Assembly: GCA_024688365.1 (NCBI GenBank)
Contig: JAILEG010000046.1
Span: 1 to 64,000 of the forward strand
Length of the DNA stretch: 64,000 nucleotides
DNA from: Prevotella sp.
Lineage (GTDB): Bacteria > Bacteroidota > Bacteroidia > Bacteroidales > Bacteroidaceae
Direction: 5' to 3'
Shown: positions 55,906-64,000 of the stretch, piece after piece
How the letters are laid out: each line of letters opens with the position of its first letter
Numbering within the stretch: position 1 is the first letter of the stretch
Program-made: the position numbers and the translations under genes
The notes under the pieces: generated by a model
The model's database searches: none
What the model saw: the letters and a program-made list of their open reading frames with translations, nothing else
Told to the model about the DNA's origin: nothing

Positions 55906-57168
55906 ATGAGACATACAAGAAACTTTCTACCACTGATAGGGCTGCTCCTGACCTGGAGCTGCTCTGACGACAAGCTGGGCGACCTGATGAAATCACTGGT
56001 CAAGGCTCCGCCTGCATCTATTGAGCATATAGTAAAGGGACATGAGCAGATTCATTCCGTGCAGGCCATCCTGCGGTTGTCTCAACTAAACGACAACGGA
56101 ACCTACACTGCATACGACATTAGCCAGAGTGTCACACCCATACCAGTCTATCAGGAGATAAATTTCAGCAAGGACATCCAAGGCAATATATCCATCACTT
56201 CTCCACGAAAGGCTTTTGATGTCGTGAAAAGCAGGGAATTCCTTTACGCGCTGGAATTAAAATACTACGATGTGAACGGCCAGCTCATCAATCATCAGTT
56301 CTCCAACTATGATCCCGAGGATGAGGAAGAATCAACACTCACTGTACACCAGCACTTCTTCACCATTCAGAACTATACGCTTGACGGCAACAAGCCACTC
56401 ACTTATCCCATGACGCTTGACAGCCTATACTATGACCGCTACCTCTATGATACTGACGACACGGGGCAGCGTGTTCAAGCGACCCGTTACTCTCCAAGCG
56501 GAATCTATGCTCCGATTGACAACCACAGAGCTAACCAACTGCACTATGACCTGCCGTTGGCTGTGATGGCCTCAGAGGCCGCAATGAAGAAAGAGGCAGA
56601 GAACATAGTAGAGAAAGACGGACAGAACTACCGCCTTTTCCGCACCATTGACATAGCCCAGCTGAACGGACTGACAAATGAGATATTCTCCTATGAATAT
56701 AGAGACACCGACCCAGTGGAAGAGACTTTGGGAAAGGAGCTGTCAGGTTATGACGATTTGGGGCGCATACGTACGGGGACAACCGTCATCCGACTGCATC
56801 AGAAGCGCAGCCTCAATGCCGGAGAGCCCATCGATGCCCTGGGGTTCAAGGGAATGCTGTGCTTCCACCAGGCTGACATCTGCTTCCAAATGCGCGTATG
56901 CATCTGTCATATAATCACGTCACATGGCAAATATATTGAAGGAATGAGGCCACGCACGCATGCCTTCAATGACATATCGCCAGCATGGAACAGTTTTGAC
57001 ATAGACTACCCCATCCCCTTCCGTGTCATTGCTGATGCCGATGCCAATCACACACAATGCCTGAGAGCCATTCAGCGTTTCTATCCCAACGCTCAAGAAG
57101 ACGACCTGCGGGAAATGCTTTGGGGCGGAACAACATATTTCAGGCGCATGCCACACGTAATAATGTAA
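55906..57168 (+). CDS. Lipoprotein of the TonB/DUF4876 locus, first copy
   Basis: A 420-residue lipoprotein starting 11 bp after the receptor. Signal peptide with a lipobox in LLLTWSC (Cys about 20). The protein is beta-rich and I know no family name. It has the pattern LKYYDVNGQLINHQFSNYD (about 120-140) and HQHFFTIQNYTL (about 148), then EYRDTD (about 262) and a GFKGMLCFHQAD segment. The following gene has equivalent segments (FFDRDGRLIND, QIFFTVSDV, VYRDTWTHDD, GLKGHLRFD) in the same order, so the two are distant paralogues. A ligand-binding role at the surface is inferred from place only. Confidence 0.7.
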   Translation: MRHTRNFLPLIGLLLTWSCSDDKLGDLMKSLVKAPPASIEHIVKGHEQIHSVQAILRLSQLNDNGTYTAYDISQSVTPIPVYQEINFSKDIQGNISITSPRKAFDVVKSREFLYALELKYYDVNGQLINHQFSNYDPEDEEESTLTVHQHFFTIQNYTLDGNKPLTYPMTLDSLYYDRYLYDTDDTGQRVQATRYSPSGIYAPIDNHRANQLHYDLPLAVMASEAAMKKEAENIVEKDGQNYRLFRTIDIAQLNGLTNEIFSYEYRDTDPVEETLGKELSGYDDLGRIRTGTTVIRLHQKRSLNAGEPIDALGFKGMLCFHQADICFQMRVCICHIITSHGKYIEGMRPRTHAFNDISPAWNSFDIDYPIPFRVIADADANHTQCLRAIQRFYPNAQEDDLREMLWGGTTYFRRMPHVIM

Positions 57169-57179
57169 GATAAACAAAA

Positions 57180-58478
57180 ATGATGAAAAAAACATTAGCA
57201 CCCCTGCCTGTATTGATAATCCTACTGACTGTCTTATGCTCCTGCAATGACTTCGTATTCTTCGACGTGACGGTTGATGACAACGAGAACCCTCTCAAGC
57301 AGCTTAAAACACCTACGACAAGTGCCGACCTCTACAAGGCTCCTGTAGTCACCAATGCCAACCTGCCCAACCCTGATGCTACAGGAGCCTTTGCCAACTG
57401 GGCTACCTGTCTGGTAATGATTAAAGAAGGACACCCACATGGAAACGGTAAGATGCACGGCAACTATGTCTACAAGGATGCACCGTGGAAACAGGAGGAA
57501 TTCGTCATCATCCACAACACCCCTGATGGTATCAAGGTTGAGACTGACAGGGAAAGTACTGCCACCGCCATTGAGAAAGAAGAGGGAAGAGAAGGGCCCG
57601 CATACCTCCGTATAATAGGTGGTAAAAGTAAGCTGTGGGGGCTGTGCCTCTATTTCTTCGACAGGGATGGGCGACTCATCAACGATGCTATTCTTAACCA
57701 ATCAGACCAGTATCAGATATTCTTCACCGTCAGCGATGTCGATGATAAAGGACAGCCCTACAGCGTGATGGATGTCCGCTATCATGGCAGTGACGGCGAT
57801 GGCAATCCCCTTCCGCCAGTACCCGCGGCCTCATTCGATGGCAAGGACAGCTTTGAGGAACGCCGTGAGATGACCCCAAAACTGCTCGATTACGTCTATC
57901 GTGACACATGGACGCATGACGACATGGGCGATGGTGTGCGTGACCTCTTCAATATCCGCCTGCTTCCGCCCTATTCCCGTACAGATTTCCATACAGCCAA
58001 AGACTCCGACAAAGACTGCGTTGGGCTGAAAGGGCATCTGAGGTTTGATAACACCGAGTCGCCCCTCCCCTGGCCAATGAAACTGACAAATGGACTGACC
58101 TATCGCCGTAACACTTATCTGCTACCTCAGTTCTACCTGGCTGTAAGGGTGATGAAGTGTGCAAAAGGGAAAAAAAGCGTGATTTTGCTTCCTGAGGATC
58201 AGCAGACCAAGCTGCGCAAGTACATGTGTGCCGATTTCTTCGCCCCGAAGGAGACATCAGGATGGAAGGAAGTGATACGCTTCAACCTGCCCATGAAAGT
58301 ATATGCCAGTTCCTTTGACAGTGACCCAACCAACCCTGATGCCTATGAACCTTACTATTACAGCATTGCCCGTGAGATTGGTATGGGGAAAGACGTGAGA
58401 GCCGCCTTCGAGCTGGTAAAGAACATCAAGGTACATGGCAATGGCGGCGGACTGGGGTACGGCTCATGGTTCTTATAG
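57180..58478 (+). CDS. Lipoprotein of the TonB/DUF4876 locus, second copy
   Basis: A 432-residue lipoprotein whose signal peptide ends at LTVLCSC. It starts 12 bp after the first copy. It shares the order of motifs with that gene (FFDRDGRLIND about 160, FFTVSDVDD, YVYRDTWTHDDMGDG about 237, GLKGHLRFD about 280). Its N-terminal part has a segment GHPHGNGKMHGNYVYKDAPW, rich in His, Gly and Asn, which could bind a metal, but this is a guess. No enzyme motif. Two starts (57180 and 57183) are possible because two ATG codons are consecutive. Confidence 0.7.
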   Translation: MMKKTLAPLPVLIILLTVLCSCNDFVFFDVTVDDNENPLKQLKTPTTSADLYKAPVVTNANLPNPDATGAFANWATCLVMIKEGHPHGNGKMHGNYVYKDAPWKQEEFVIIHNTPDGIKVETDRESTATAIEKEEGREGPAYLRIIGGKSKLWGLCLYFFDRDGRLINDAILNQSDQYQIFFTVSDVDDKGQPYSVMDVRYHGSDGDGNPLPPVPAASFDGKDSFEERREMTPKLLDYVYRDTWTHDDMGDGVRDLFNIRLLPPYSRTDFHTAKDSDKDCVGLKGHLRFDNTESPLPWPMKLTNGLTYRRNTYLLPQFYLAVRVMKCAKGKKSVILLPEDQQTKLRKYMCADFFAPKETSGWKEVIRFNLPMKVYASSFDSDPTNPDAYEPYYYSIAREIGMGKDVRAAFELVKNIKVHGNGGGLGYGSWFL

Positions 58479-58518
58479 AAAGCTATTCTACAAACAATTA
58501 TAAATAAACAAGAAGAAA

Positions 58519-59562
58519 ATGAACAGACGATTGAAAAACGCCATCTACATGGCTACAGCACTCATGGCACTGGCAAGTTGCCAAGGAACGGAAATTGCGG
58601 AGGACTCAACACCTGGAGGCAAGCTGCCCGTCCCTGACAAGAGGACAGAAATCAAGCACCTGCTGCTGCAGGAGATATGTTATGCTGGGACGGAGATAAC
58701 CTACGGTGAGGGCAAGAAGATCCGTTCGCTGCCCTATACCTATGACAGCTACATCAGGATAGTCAATCCGTCCAAGGAAAGAATATATCTGGATGGACTG
58801 GCATTGGCAACCTCAGCCTTCTCAAGCGGGGTGAACTGGCAGTTCTCTGGTGACACACGCAAGGTTATCAAGGAGAATTTCTGTACCAACAACATGGTGC
58901 AGTTTCCAGGCACAGGAAAGGATTACCCCATAGAGCCCGGACAGTCTGTCCTTATCACTGCCGCCGCACTCAACCACCAGCTTGAACGTGAGGATGCCAT
59001 CGTTGGCAATAACCCAAACTCATACGACCTGTCACACCCCGATTTTGAATGGATGACCAAGGAGCAGATGATGGACGAGTGGGATGAACTGGAGGATGAC
59101 AACACCATCCCGAACATGCTCCCGATAGTGAAGGACGATGAATTCTCCAACCCATCCTGCTCCAGCTTCATGAACTCAACCATCAACTCCTCAGCACTTG
59201 CGATCATCAGGCTCGGCACACCAGTCGATTCACTCTCGAAGGATGAGTTCCGGCACACTTATGTCGCCATGGAGGGCAGCAGCCACAGCCATCAGATGGA
59301 CGAGGGCACCTGCGTGAAAATTCCCAATGCTTGGGTGATTGATGCCGTGTCTATCTGCCCTGAAGAGGAATTCAAGGCATATAACATCTCAGAGAAACTT
59401 GACAAAGGCTACCGGGGTGTACGGAAGAGACGGAATGAGGACATACACCTCTATGCCGGGAAAGCCCTCTTCCGCAAGAATGACGGGCGTAACTTCATTG
59501 ATACAGACAATTCTGCTGTTGACTTTGAAGTGAAGGCGGCATCAATGGGCGGAAATCAATGA
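58519..59562 (+). CDS. DUF4876-type lipoprotein
   Basis: A 347-residue lipoprotein with the signal peptide ending in MALASC (Cys about 22). The mature part begins with LLLQEICYAGTE, then YDSYIRIVNPSKERIYLDGLALATSAF (about 75-100) and PGQSVLITAAALNHQ, which fit DUF4876, a beta-sandwich family often coded beside TonB receptors. The protein is acidic around DEWDELEDDN. Its role is unknown; presumably surface binding. It starts 40 bp after the second paralogous lipoprotein and is followed by a strong hairpin at 59706-59768. Confidence 0.82.
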   Translation: MNRRLKNAIYMATALMALASCQGTEIAEDSTPGGKLPVPDKRTEIKHLLLQEICYAGTEITYGEGKKIRSLPYTYDSYIRIVNPSKERIYLDGLALATSAFSSGVNWQFSGDTRKVIKENFCTNNMVQFPGTGKDYPIEPGQSVLITAAALNHQLEREDAIVGNNPNSYDLSHPDFEWMTKEQMMDEWDELEDDNTIPNMLPIVKDDEFSNPSCSSFMNSTINSSALAIIRLGTPVDSLSKDEFRHTYVAMEGSSHSHQMDEGTCVKIPNAWVIDAVSICPEEEFKAYNISEKLDKGYRGVRKRRNEDIHLYAGKALFRKNDGRNFIDTDNSAVDFEVKAASMGGNQ

Positions 59563-59705
59563 AACACGACCTGGCACCATGCCTGAGGCATTGGGGTAAT
59601 TCCATGCGTTGTCAGACTATGCTCGGCGGCCTGACAAAAGTGGCAACCTGACTTGCACGGCAAGCAACACCCGCCTCCGGACAAAAGCCCAGACCGAACA
59701 CAACA

Positions 59706-59768
59706 AGGGGCATATCGTTTTGTATACCTGGCCTGACCAGACTGTGACGCACAAGACGGTATGCCCCT
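59706..59768. terminator. 18-bp hairpin between convergent genes
   Basis: AGGGGCATATCGTTTTGT pairs with ACAAGACGGTATGCCCCT with 16 of 18 Watson-Crick pairs and two G-U pairs. It lies between the DUF4876 operon and the MerR gene and may terminate both. Confidence 0.75.
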
Positions 59769-59825
59769 ATTTATGTCGCTTAATCCTATTTGTCACTTAT
59801 ATGGGAAACAGCTGGGCAGCCATTT

Positions 59826-60164
59826 CTACACCAGGCCGTCCAGCTGCTTCTTGAGATCCTTCAGCTGGTCACGCACTGACATGAGCGTCTCCATGACCTT
59901 CTGGCTCTTGTCGGCACCGCTGCGGTTCTCCTGCAGCATCTTGCGGGCAGCCGCAATCTTGAAGCCACGCACCTTCACAAGGTTGTAGATGACCTTGATT
60001 TGCTCAATATCCTTCTCCGTGTACTGGCGCACACGGTTGCCCGTCGTCTTCGGACGGAGGTGCGGAAACTCTGTCTCCCAGTATCTGAGCAGACTCTCCG
60101 TCACGTTAATCTGCTGTGCCACTTCCTTGATAGAATAATACAGTTTATGCGGATTCTCTGCCAT
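59826..60164 (-). CDS. MerR-family transcriptional regulator
   Basis: A 112-residue regulator with a MerR winged helix (about 8-78): YYSIKEVAQQINVTESLLRYWETEFPHLRP and RQYTEKDIEQIKVIYNLVKVRGFKIAAA, then a coiled-coil helix (about 85-112) for dimerisation. It has no C-terminal metal- or drug-binding domain, so it is one of the short MerR proteins of unknown effector. No divergent target gene with a long-spacer promoter is evident next to it; alaS starts 175 bp away on the other strand. Confidence 0.92.
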   Translation of the reverse strand: MAENPHKLYYSIKEVAQQINVTESLLRYWETEFPHLRPKTTGNRVRQYTEKDIEQIKVIYNLVKVRGFKIAAARKMLQENRSGADKSQKVMETLMSVRDQLKDLKKQLDGLV

Positions 60165-60266
60165 GTTTAGTTACTTTTATATCAATCATTTACACTGTCA
60201 TGCCGCCCAAACAGCCCAAGGGGGCTTCCGCAAACACAAGTTTTTGCGTATTCAGCAGCTTAATTG

Positions 60267-60298
60267 TTTGCAAAAATACTCAAAAGTCAGTATCTTTG
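60267..60298 (+). promoter_or_regulatory. Promoter of alaS
   Basis: TTTG (60267-60270), a 20-bp spacer, TATCTTTG (60291-60298). The alaS ATG follows 42 bp further. Confidence 0.82.
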
Positions 60299-60339
60299 CA
60301 ACACTTTTAAGCGAAATTTAGAATTAAAATCAAAATAAG

Positions 60340-63006
60340 ATGATGACAGCAAACGAAATCCGCGACTCATACTTGAAATTCTTTGAGTCGAAGGGACACG
60401 TCATCGTACCGTCCGCCCCCATGGTTATCAAGGACGACCCTACGCTGATGTTTACCAATGCTGGTATGAACCAGTGGAAAGATATTATCCTCGGAACAAA
60501 GGAACCGAACCCCAGACGTCGTACCGACTCGCAGAAGTGCCTGCGCGTGAGCGGCAAGCACAATGACCTGGAGGAGGTGGGACGCGATGCCGCACTGAGC
60601 CACCACACCATGTTTGAGATGCTCGGCAACTGGAGTTTCGGCGACTATTTCAAGAAGGAGGCAATCGATTATGCCTATGAGTACCTGGTCGATGTGCTGC
60701 ACCTTGACCCGAAGGACCTCTATGTCACCGTATTTGAGGGTGATCCCTCAGAGAACATCAGCCGGGACGATGAGGCTGCCAGCTACTGGGAGAAGCACTT
60801 CCCAAAGAACCATATCGTGAACGGAAACAAGCATGACAACTTCTGGGAGATGGGCGACACAGGTCCTTGCGGTCCCTGCTCGGAGATTCATATCGACTTC
60901 CGGACTGAGGAAGAAAAGGCCAAGGTGCCTGGCGAGGAGCTGGTCAACAAGGACCACCCGCAGGTCATTGAGATCTGGAATGTGGTCTTCATGCAGTTCA
61001 ACCGCAAGGCTGACGGCAGCCTGGAGCCACTGAAGATGCACGTCATTGACACGGGCATGGGCTTCGAGCGGCTGGTTCGACTCATGCAGGGAAAGAACTC
61101 CAACTACGACACCGACATCTTCGCGCCGGTCATTGCTGAGATTGAACGGCTGTCAGGCAAGACCTACCACCACACCTTCCCTGAGGGCCCGAACGGCGAA
61201 GGCACCAATGAGGAGCAGAAGGTCGACATCGCCATGCGTGTCGTGGCCGACCACCTGCGCGCCGTGGCCTTCTCCATTGCCGATGGCCAGTTGCCAAGCA
61301 ATGCCAAGGCGGGCTACGTCATCCGCCGCATCCTGCGCCGTGCCGTACGCTATGCGTACACATTCCTCGACCAAAAGGAGGCATTCATGTTCAAGCTCCT
61401 CAATGTGCTGGTACACGAGATGGGGCAGGCTTACCCCGAGCTTGCCGCACAGCGTGAGCTGATTGCACGTGTGATGAAAGAGGAAGAGGACTCTTTCCTC
61501 CGCACACTGGAGAAGGGAATCTCCCTGCTCAACGGTGCGATGGACGAGCTGAAAGCGCACGGAAAGACCGAGCTTGACGGCAAGGAGGCTTTCCGCCTGT
61601 TTGACACTTACGGCTTCCCACTCGACCTGACCGAGCTTATCTGCGGGGAGAATGGCTACACCGTTGACGAGAAACAGTTCAACGAGGAGATGGCACAGCA
61701 GAAAGCACGTGCCCGCAATGCCGCCGTCGTTGAGAATGGCGACTGGGTTGTGCTGAAGGAAGGCGAGCAGGAGTTTGTCGGCTATGACTATACTGAATAC
61801 GAGTGCCATATCCTCCGATACCGCAAGGTGACACAGAAGAAGAGCAGCTTCTTTGAGCTGGTACTCGACCACACACCATTCTATGGCGAGATGGGCGGAC
61901 AGGTCGGTGACCAGGGAGTGCTGGTCAGCGAGGACGAGACCATCAGCGTCATCGACACCAAGCGTGAGAACAACCAAAGCATACACATCGTCAAGGAACT
62001 GCCGAGGAACGTTGAGGCTGACTTCATGGCTTGCGTTGACACTGACAAACGTGATGCCTCAGCCGCCAACCACACCGCAACCCACCTGCTGGACTATGCG
62101 CTGAAGCAGGTTCTGGGCGACCATGCCGAGCAGAAGGGATCATACGTCAGCCCTGACACGCTGCGCTTCGACGTGTCCCACTTCCAGAAGATTACTGATG
62201 AGGAACTGCGGCAGGTGGAGCTGATGGTGAACGAGATGATCCGCAAGGACTATCCTATTGACGAGCATCGCGACATGCCTATGGAAGAAGCCAAGAAGAT
62301 GGGGGCCGTGGCCCTCTTCGGGGAGAAGTATGGCGACAAGGTCCGTGTGGTCAGCTTCGGACCAAGCTGCGAGTTCTGCGGCGGTATCCATGCCACATCA
62401 ACGGGCCGCATTGGCTTCTTCAAGATTGTAGGCGAGAGCAGCGTCGCTGCCGGTGTGCGCCGCATCGAGGCCATGACTGGGGAAACCTGCGAGAAAGCCA
62501 TCTATGCCCTCGAAGACACCCTGCGTGACCTCAAGGCCATGTTCAACAATGCCAAGGATCTGAAGGCAGTCCTCACAAAGTATGTTGAGGAGCATGATGC
62601 CATGAAGAAAGAAGTTGAGAGCTTCCGCCAGCAGGCTGTCGACCGCACCGCCAAGGGCCTGACCGAGCGTGTGCAGACGGTCAATGGTGTGAACGTGGTC
62701 AAGGCGGTTCTTCCTGTTGACCCGGCATCAGCCAAGGACATCGTGTTCAAGGTGCGTGAGGCCATACCGGAGAAACTCGTCTGCGTACTTGGTTCTGTCC
62801 ATGAGAACCGTCCCCAGCTCTCCATCATGCTCAGTGACGACATGGTGAAGGAGCATGAGCTGAATGCCGGCAAGATTATCCGTGAGGCAGCCAAGATCAT
62901 CAAGGGTGGCGGTGGCGGCCAGCCACACTACGCCCAGGCTGGCGGCAAGGATGCCGATGGGCTCAATGCCGCTGTAGAGAAGGTCATTGAGCTTGTAAAC
63001 CTGTAA
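60340..63006 (+). CDS. alaS: Alanine--tRNA ligase
   Basis: Charges tRNA-Ala and removes mischarged Ser and Gly. The 888-residue protein has the class II catalytic domain (about 1-250), the tRNA-binding middle domain, the editing domain with HTATHLL (about 578-584) and [13 protein letters not shown] (about 677), and a DHHA1-type C-terminal domain with [14 protein letters not shown] (about 855). Start at the first of two ATG codons. It has its own promoter and a terminator at 63027-63065. It is somewhat longer than the E. coli enzyme but of normal layout. Confidence 0.98.
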   Translation: MMTANEIRDSYLKFFESKGHVIVPSAPMVIKDDPTLMFTNAGMNQWKDIILGTKEPNPRRRTDSQKCLRVSGKHNDLEEVGRDAALSHHTMFEMLGNWSFGDYFKKEAIDYAYEYLVDVLHLDPKDLYVTVFEGDPSENISRDDEAASYWEKHFPKNHIVNGNKHDNFWEMGDTGPCGPCSEIHIDFRTEEEKAKVPGEELVNKDHPQVIEIWNVVFMQFNRKADGSLEPLKMHVIDTGMGFERLVRLMQGKNSNYDTDIFAPVIAEIERLSGKTYHHTFPEGPNGEGTNEEQKVDIAMRVVADHLRAVAFSIADGQLPSNAKAGYVIRRILRRAVRYAYTFLDQKEAFMFKLLNVLVHEMGQAYPELAAQRELIARVMKEEEDSFLRTLEKGISLLNGAMDELKAHGKTELDGKEAFRLFDTYGFPLDLTELICGENGYTVDEKQFNEEMAQQKARARNAAVVENGDWVVLKEGEQEFVGYDYTEYECHILRYRKVTQKKSSFFELVLDHTPFYGEMGGQVGDQGVLVSEDETISVIDTKRENNQSIHIVKELPRNVEADFMACVDTDKRDASAANHTATHLLDYALKQVLGDHAEQKGSYVSPDTLRFDVSHFQKITDEELRQVELMVNEMIRKDYPIDEHRDMPMEEAKKMGAVALFGEKYGDKVRVVSFGPSCEFCGGIHATSTGRIGFFKIVGESSVAAGVRRIEAMTGETCEKAIYALEDTLRDLKAMFNNAKDLKAVLTKYVEEHDAMKKEVESFRQQAVDRTAKGLTERVQTVNGVNVVKAVLPVDPASAKDIVFKVREAIPEKLVCVLGSVHENRPQLSIMLSDDMVKEHELNAGKIIREAAKIIKGGGGGQPHYAQAGGKDADGLNAAVEKVIELVNL

Positions 63007-63026
63007 AGAATTGACAAATCACATAT

Positions 63027-63065
63027 AAGCCGCCTGGTGCCTATGGGCACTGGGCGGCTTTGTTT
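63027..63065 (+). terminator. Terminator of alaS
   Basis: AAGCCGCC pairs with GGCGGCTT, with an inner stem GTGCC/GGCAC, followed by TGTTT. Confidence 0.85.
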
Positions 63066-63170
63066 ATGGCTGGCCCATAAGCCGGACAGACAGCCTATCG
63101 AACTGGGACATGGCTGCAGACACACCTCAAACAACAGCTTCTCGCATCGCCCCCCAGCCCAACCTTGAAA

Positions 63171-63254
63171 TTCTCTACACGTAAGGAAATTCGTCCTTAC
63201 ACGTAGAGAAATATTTTCCTACGTGTAAATAAATTCTTCCATACGCGTAAGGAC
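63171..63254 (+). repeat. Array E: four palindromes at 22-bp spacing
   Basis: Units TTCTCTACACGTAAGGAA, GTCCTTACACGTAGAGAA, TTTCCTACGTGTAAATAA and TTCCATACGCGTAAGGAC, centred at 63179.5, 63201.5, 63223.5 and 63245.5. Linkers ATTC, ATAT, ATTC. Unit 1's left arm TTCTCTAC is the complement of unit 2's right arm GTAGAGAA, so the two units could also pair as one long hairpin. Confidence 0.92.
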
Positions 63255-63408
63255 ATTCATAAAAACATTGGTTTTCCATGTCAGGGCACCCCCATCCACA
63301 GGCCTGCAGCCCCTCACCCACACACAGGGGACGATGCCCATCAGCTGACAGCCACGACTACGAATCGGCAACTGTCATCCCCCTACTGCCAAAAAACAAT
63401 CCTTTTAT

Positions 63409-63439
63409 TTTGCACTTCGCCCGATTTAGTGTATCTTTG
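63409..63439 (+). promoter_or_regulatory. Promoter of the last gene
   Basis: TTTG (63409-63412), a 19-bp spacer, TATCTTTG (63432-63439). The ATG at 63445 lies only 5 bp beyond, so the message would be leaderless or nearly so. Confidence 0.8.
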
Positions 63440-63444
63440 TGGCT

Positions 63445-64000
63445 ATGAACGCACAAGAAGCACAGAACATAAAATGGAGCGAAAACATCATCATCGCAGA
63501 TGGTGACTACATAGACCGTGTGACCTTCGACCTCATCGTCAACTTTGAGCGGATGCTGAACCGCCGCATCCCTGCTGCTGACCTCAGCCAATGGATTGTG
63601 GACATCGCCCTTGACGGACGGCTGAAGCCTGGAGAACACGAGACACAGGTCATACTCCTGCACGACAGAAAGAACCACAAGCTGGAGAACTTCGCCCCCG
63701 CCGGATACGACAGTGAGCTGAACGGACAGGCTTTCCAGGATCCACAGCTCGGCGAGTTCATCATCAATGCCATACCCACCGGAGAGGAGGCAAGCAACAA
63801 GGAAGAGGTATTGCTCGACCTCCTGAAGACGCTTCTCAGCCACGAGGAGGTAAGGAGGATCATGATTGTGCCGGACGGTGAGGACAACGACACACTCCAC
63901 CCCATCAGGAACACCCTGAGAGATGCGGATGACGAGCAAAAGCACATCACGCTCTTTGCCATGCAGCCCCTTGAGGGCGGCAACTTCAAGCAGGCGATTC
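63445..64000 (+). CDS. Uncharacterised protein, truncated by the window (DUF6621-like)
   Basis: An open frame of 185 residues that runs out of the window and so is missing from the ORF track. It begins MNAQEAQNIKWSENIIIAD, followed by VTFDLIVNFERMLNRRIPAADLSQWIVDIALDGRL. The pattern resembles an uncharacterised Bacteroidales family (I recall DUF6621, without being able to check). It looks cytoplasmic, with no signal peptide and an acidic character. The 196- and 160-residue minus-strand ORFs here are shadows of it. Start supported by the promoter directly in front. Confidence 0.75.
   Translation, partial: MNAQEAQNIKWSENIIIADGDYIDRVTFDLIVNFERMLNRRIPAADLSQWIVDIALDGRLKPGEHETQVILLHDRKNHKLENFAPAGYDSELNGQAFQDPQLGEFIINAIPTGEEASNKEEVLLDLLKTLLSHEEVRRIMIVPDGEDNDTLHPIRNTLRDADDEQKHITLFAMQPLEGGNFKQAI

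Larger units (their letters stand above)
63007..63444. other. Intergenic region with terminator, array E and promoter
   Basis: Holds the alaS terminator, about 100 bp without signal, array E (63171-63254), a further 150 bp, and the promoter of the last gene (63409-63439). The small ORFs are not supported. Confidence 0.75.

Overview
The window looks like a chromosomal segment of a member of the Bacteroidales, most likely a Prevotella-like bacterium (Prevotellaceae). Evidence: a SusC/SusD pair, a DUF4876-type TonB locus, GIN-domain and HU/HTH proteins, an almost general absence of Shine-Dalgarno sequences, and many promoters of the Bacteroidetes type (TTTG, 19-20 bp, TAnnTTTG). The coding regions are moderately GC-rich. 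There are no rRNA genes, transposase genes, phage genes, CRISPR arrays or cas genes; one tRNA and one 6S-like RNA are present.

Layout. 1-5.6 kb (minus): small membrane protein, HAD phosphatase, then pgi, gpsA and lysS read as lysS-gpsA-pgi. 6.0-13.5 kb (plus): a DMT permease followed by the menaquinone cluster menI-menF-menD-menB-menC-menE, which takes chorismate to DHNA. 13.9-18.1 kb (minus): fimbrillin-like lipoprotein, rsgA, frr, a GAF-type methionine sulfoxide reductase and rsmA. 18.2-20.7 kb (plus): a UPF0104 flippase-like protein and pepD. 21-22.3 kb (minus): an ORF interrupted by a stop codon and a beta-barrel protein. 22.7-34.6 kb (mostly plus): a 6-pyruvoyl-tetrahydropterin-synthase-like protein without the usual cysteine, a MITE-like element, corA, a DUF349 protein, rhodanese (minus), tRNA-Gln (minus), rsfS-ftsH-cdsA, a GH5 glycanase, two tandem PorT-like barrels and a SprT-like protein. 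35.0-46.4 kb: secreted hypothetical, 6S-like RNA and GH2 beta-galactosidase (all minus), a divergent SusC/SusD pair with a metallophosphoesterase, and a C1 peptidase (minus). 46.9-50.7 kb (plus): HU/HTH protein, then an ABC-GIN-permease-GntR operon with an operator at its promoter. 50.8-52.9 kb (minus): a double ABM-domain secreted protein, a GNAT protein and a pirin. 53.5-59.6 kb (plus): a TonB receptor and three lipoproteins behind a long structured leader. 59.8-64 kb: MerR regulator (minus), alaS and a truncated hypothetical gene (both plus).

The most unusual signal is a family of intergenic arrays at five places (about 5.8, 20.9, 34.65, 46.7 and 63.2 kb). Each holds 3 to 6 imperfect palindromes of 16-18 bp whose centres are exactly 22 bp apart. 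The palindrome sequence differs between arrays but the 22-bp phase does not, and the two arrays at 46.7 and 63.2 kb share their 4-6 bp linkers in the same order. The phase equals about two helical turns, which suggests cooperative binding by a dimeric protein or a selected DNA/RNA fold. I cannot assign a function and do not know of a description of it.

Other items worth attention are the promoter-headed 6S-like RNA at 35.7 kb, the AAGGAGG ribosome-binding sites of the GntR operon, the 10-bp repeats before menD and menB, and the TonB/lipoprotein locus of unknown ligand.
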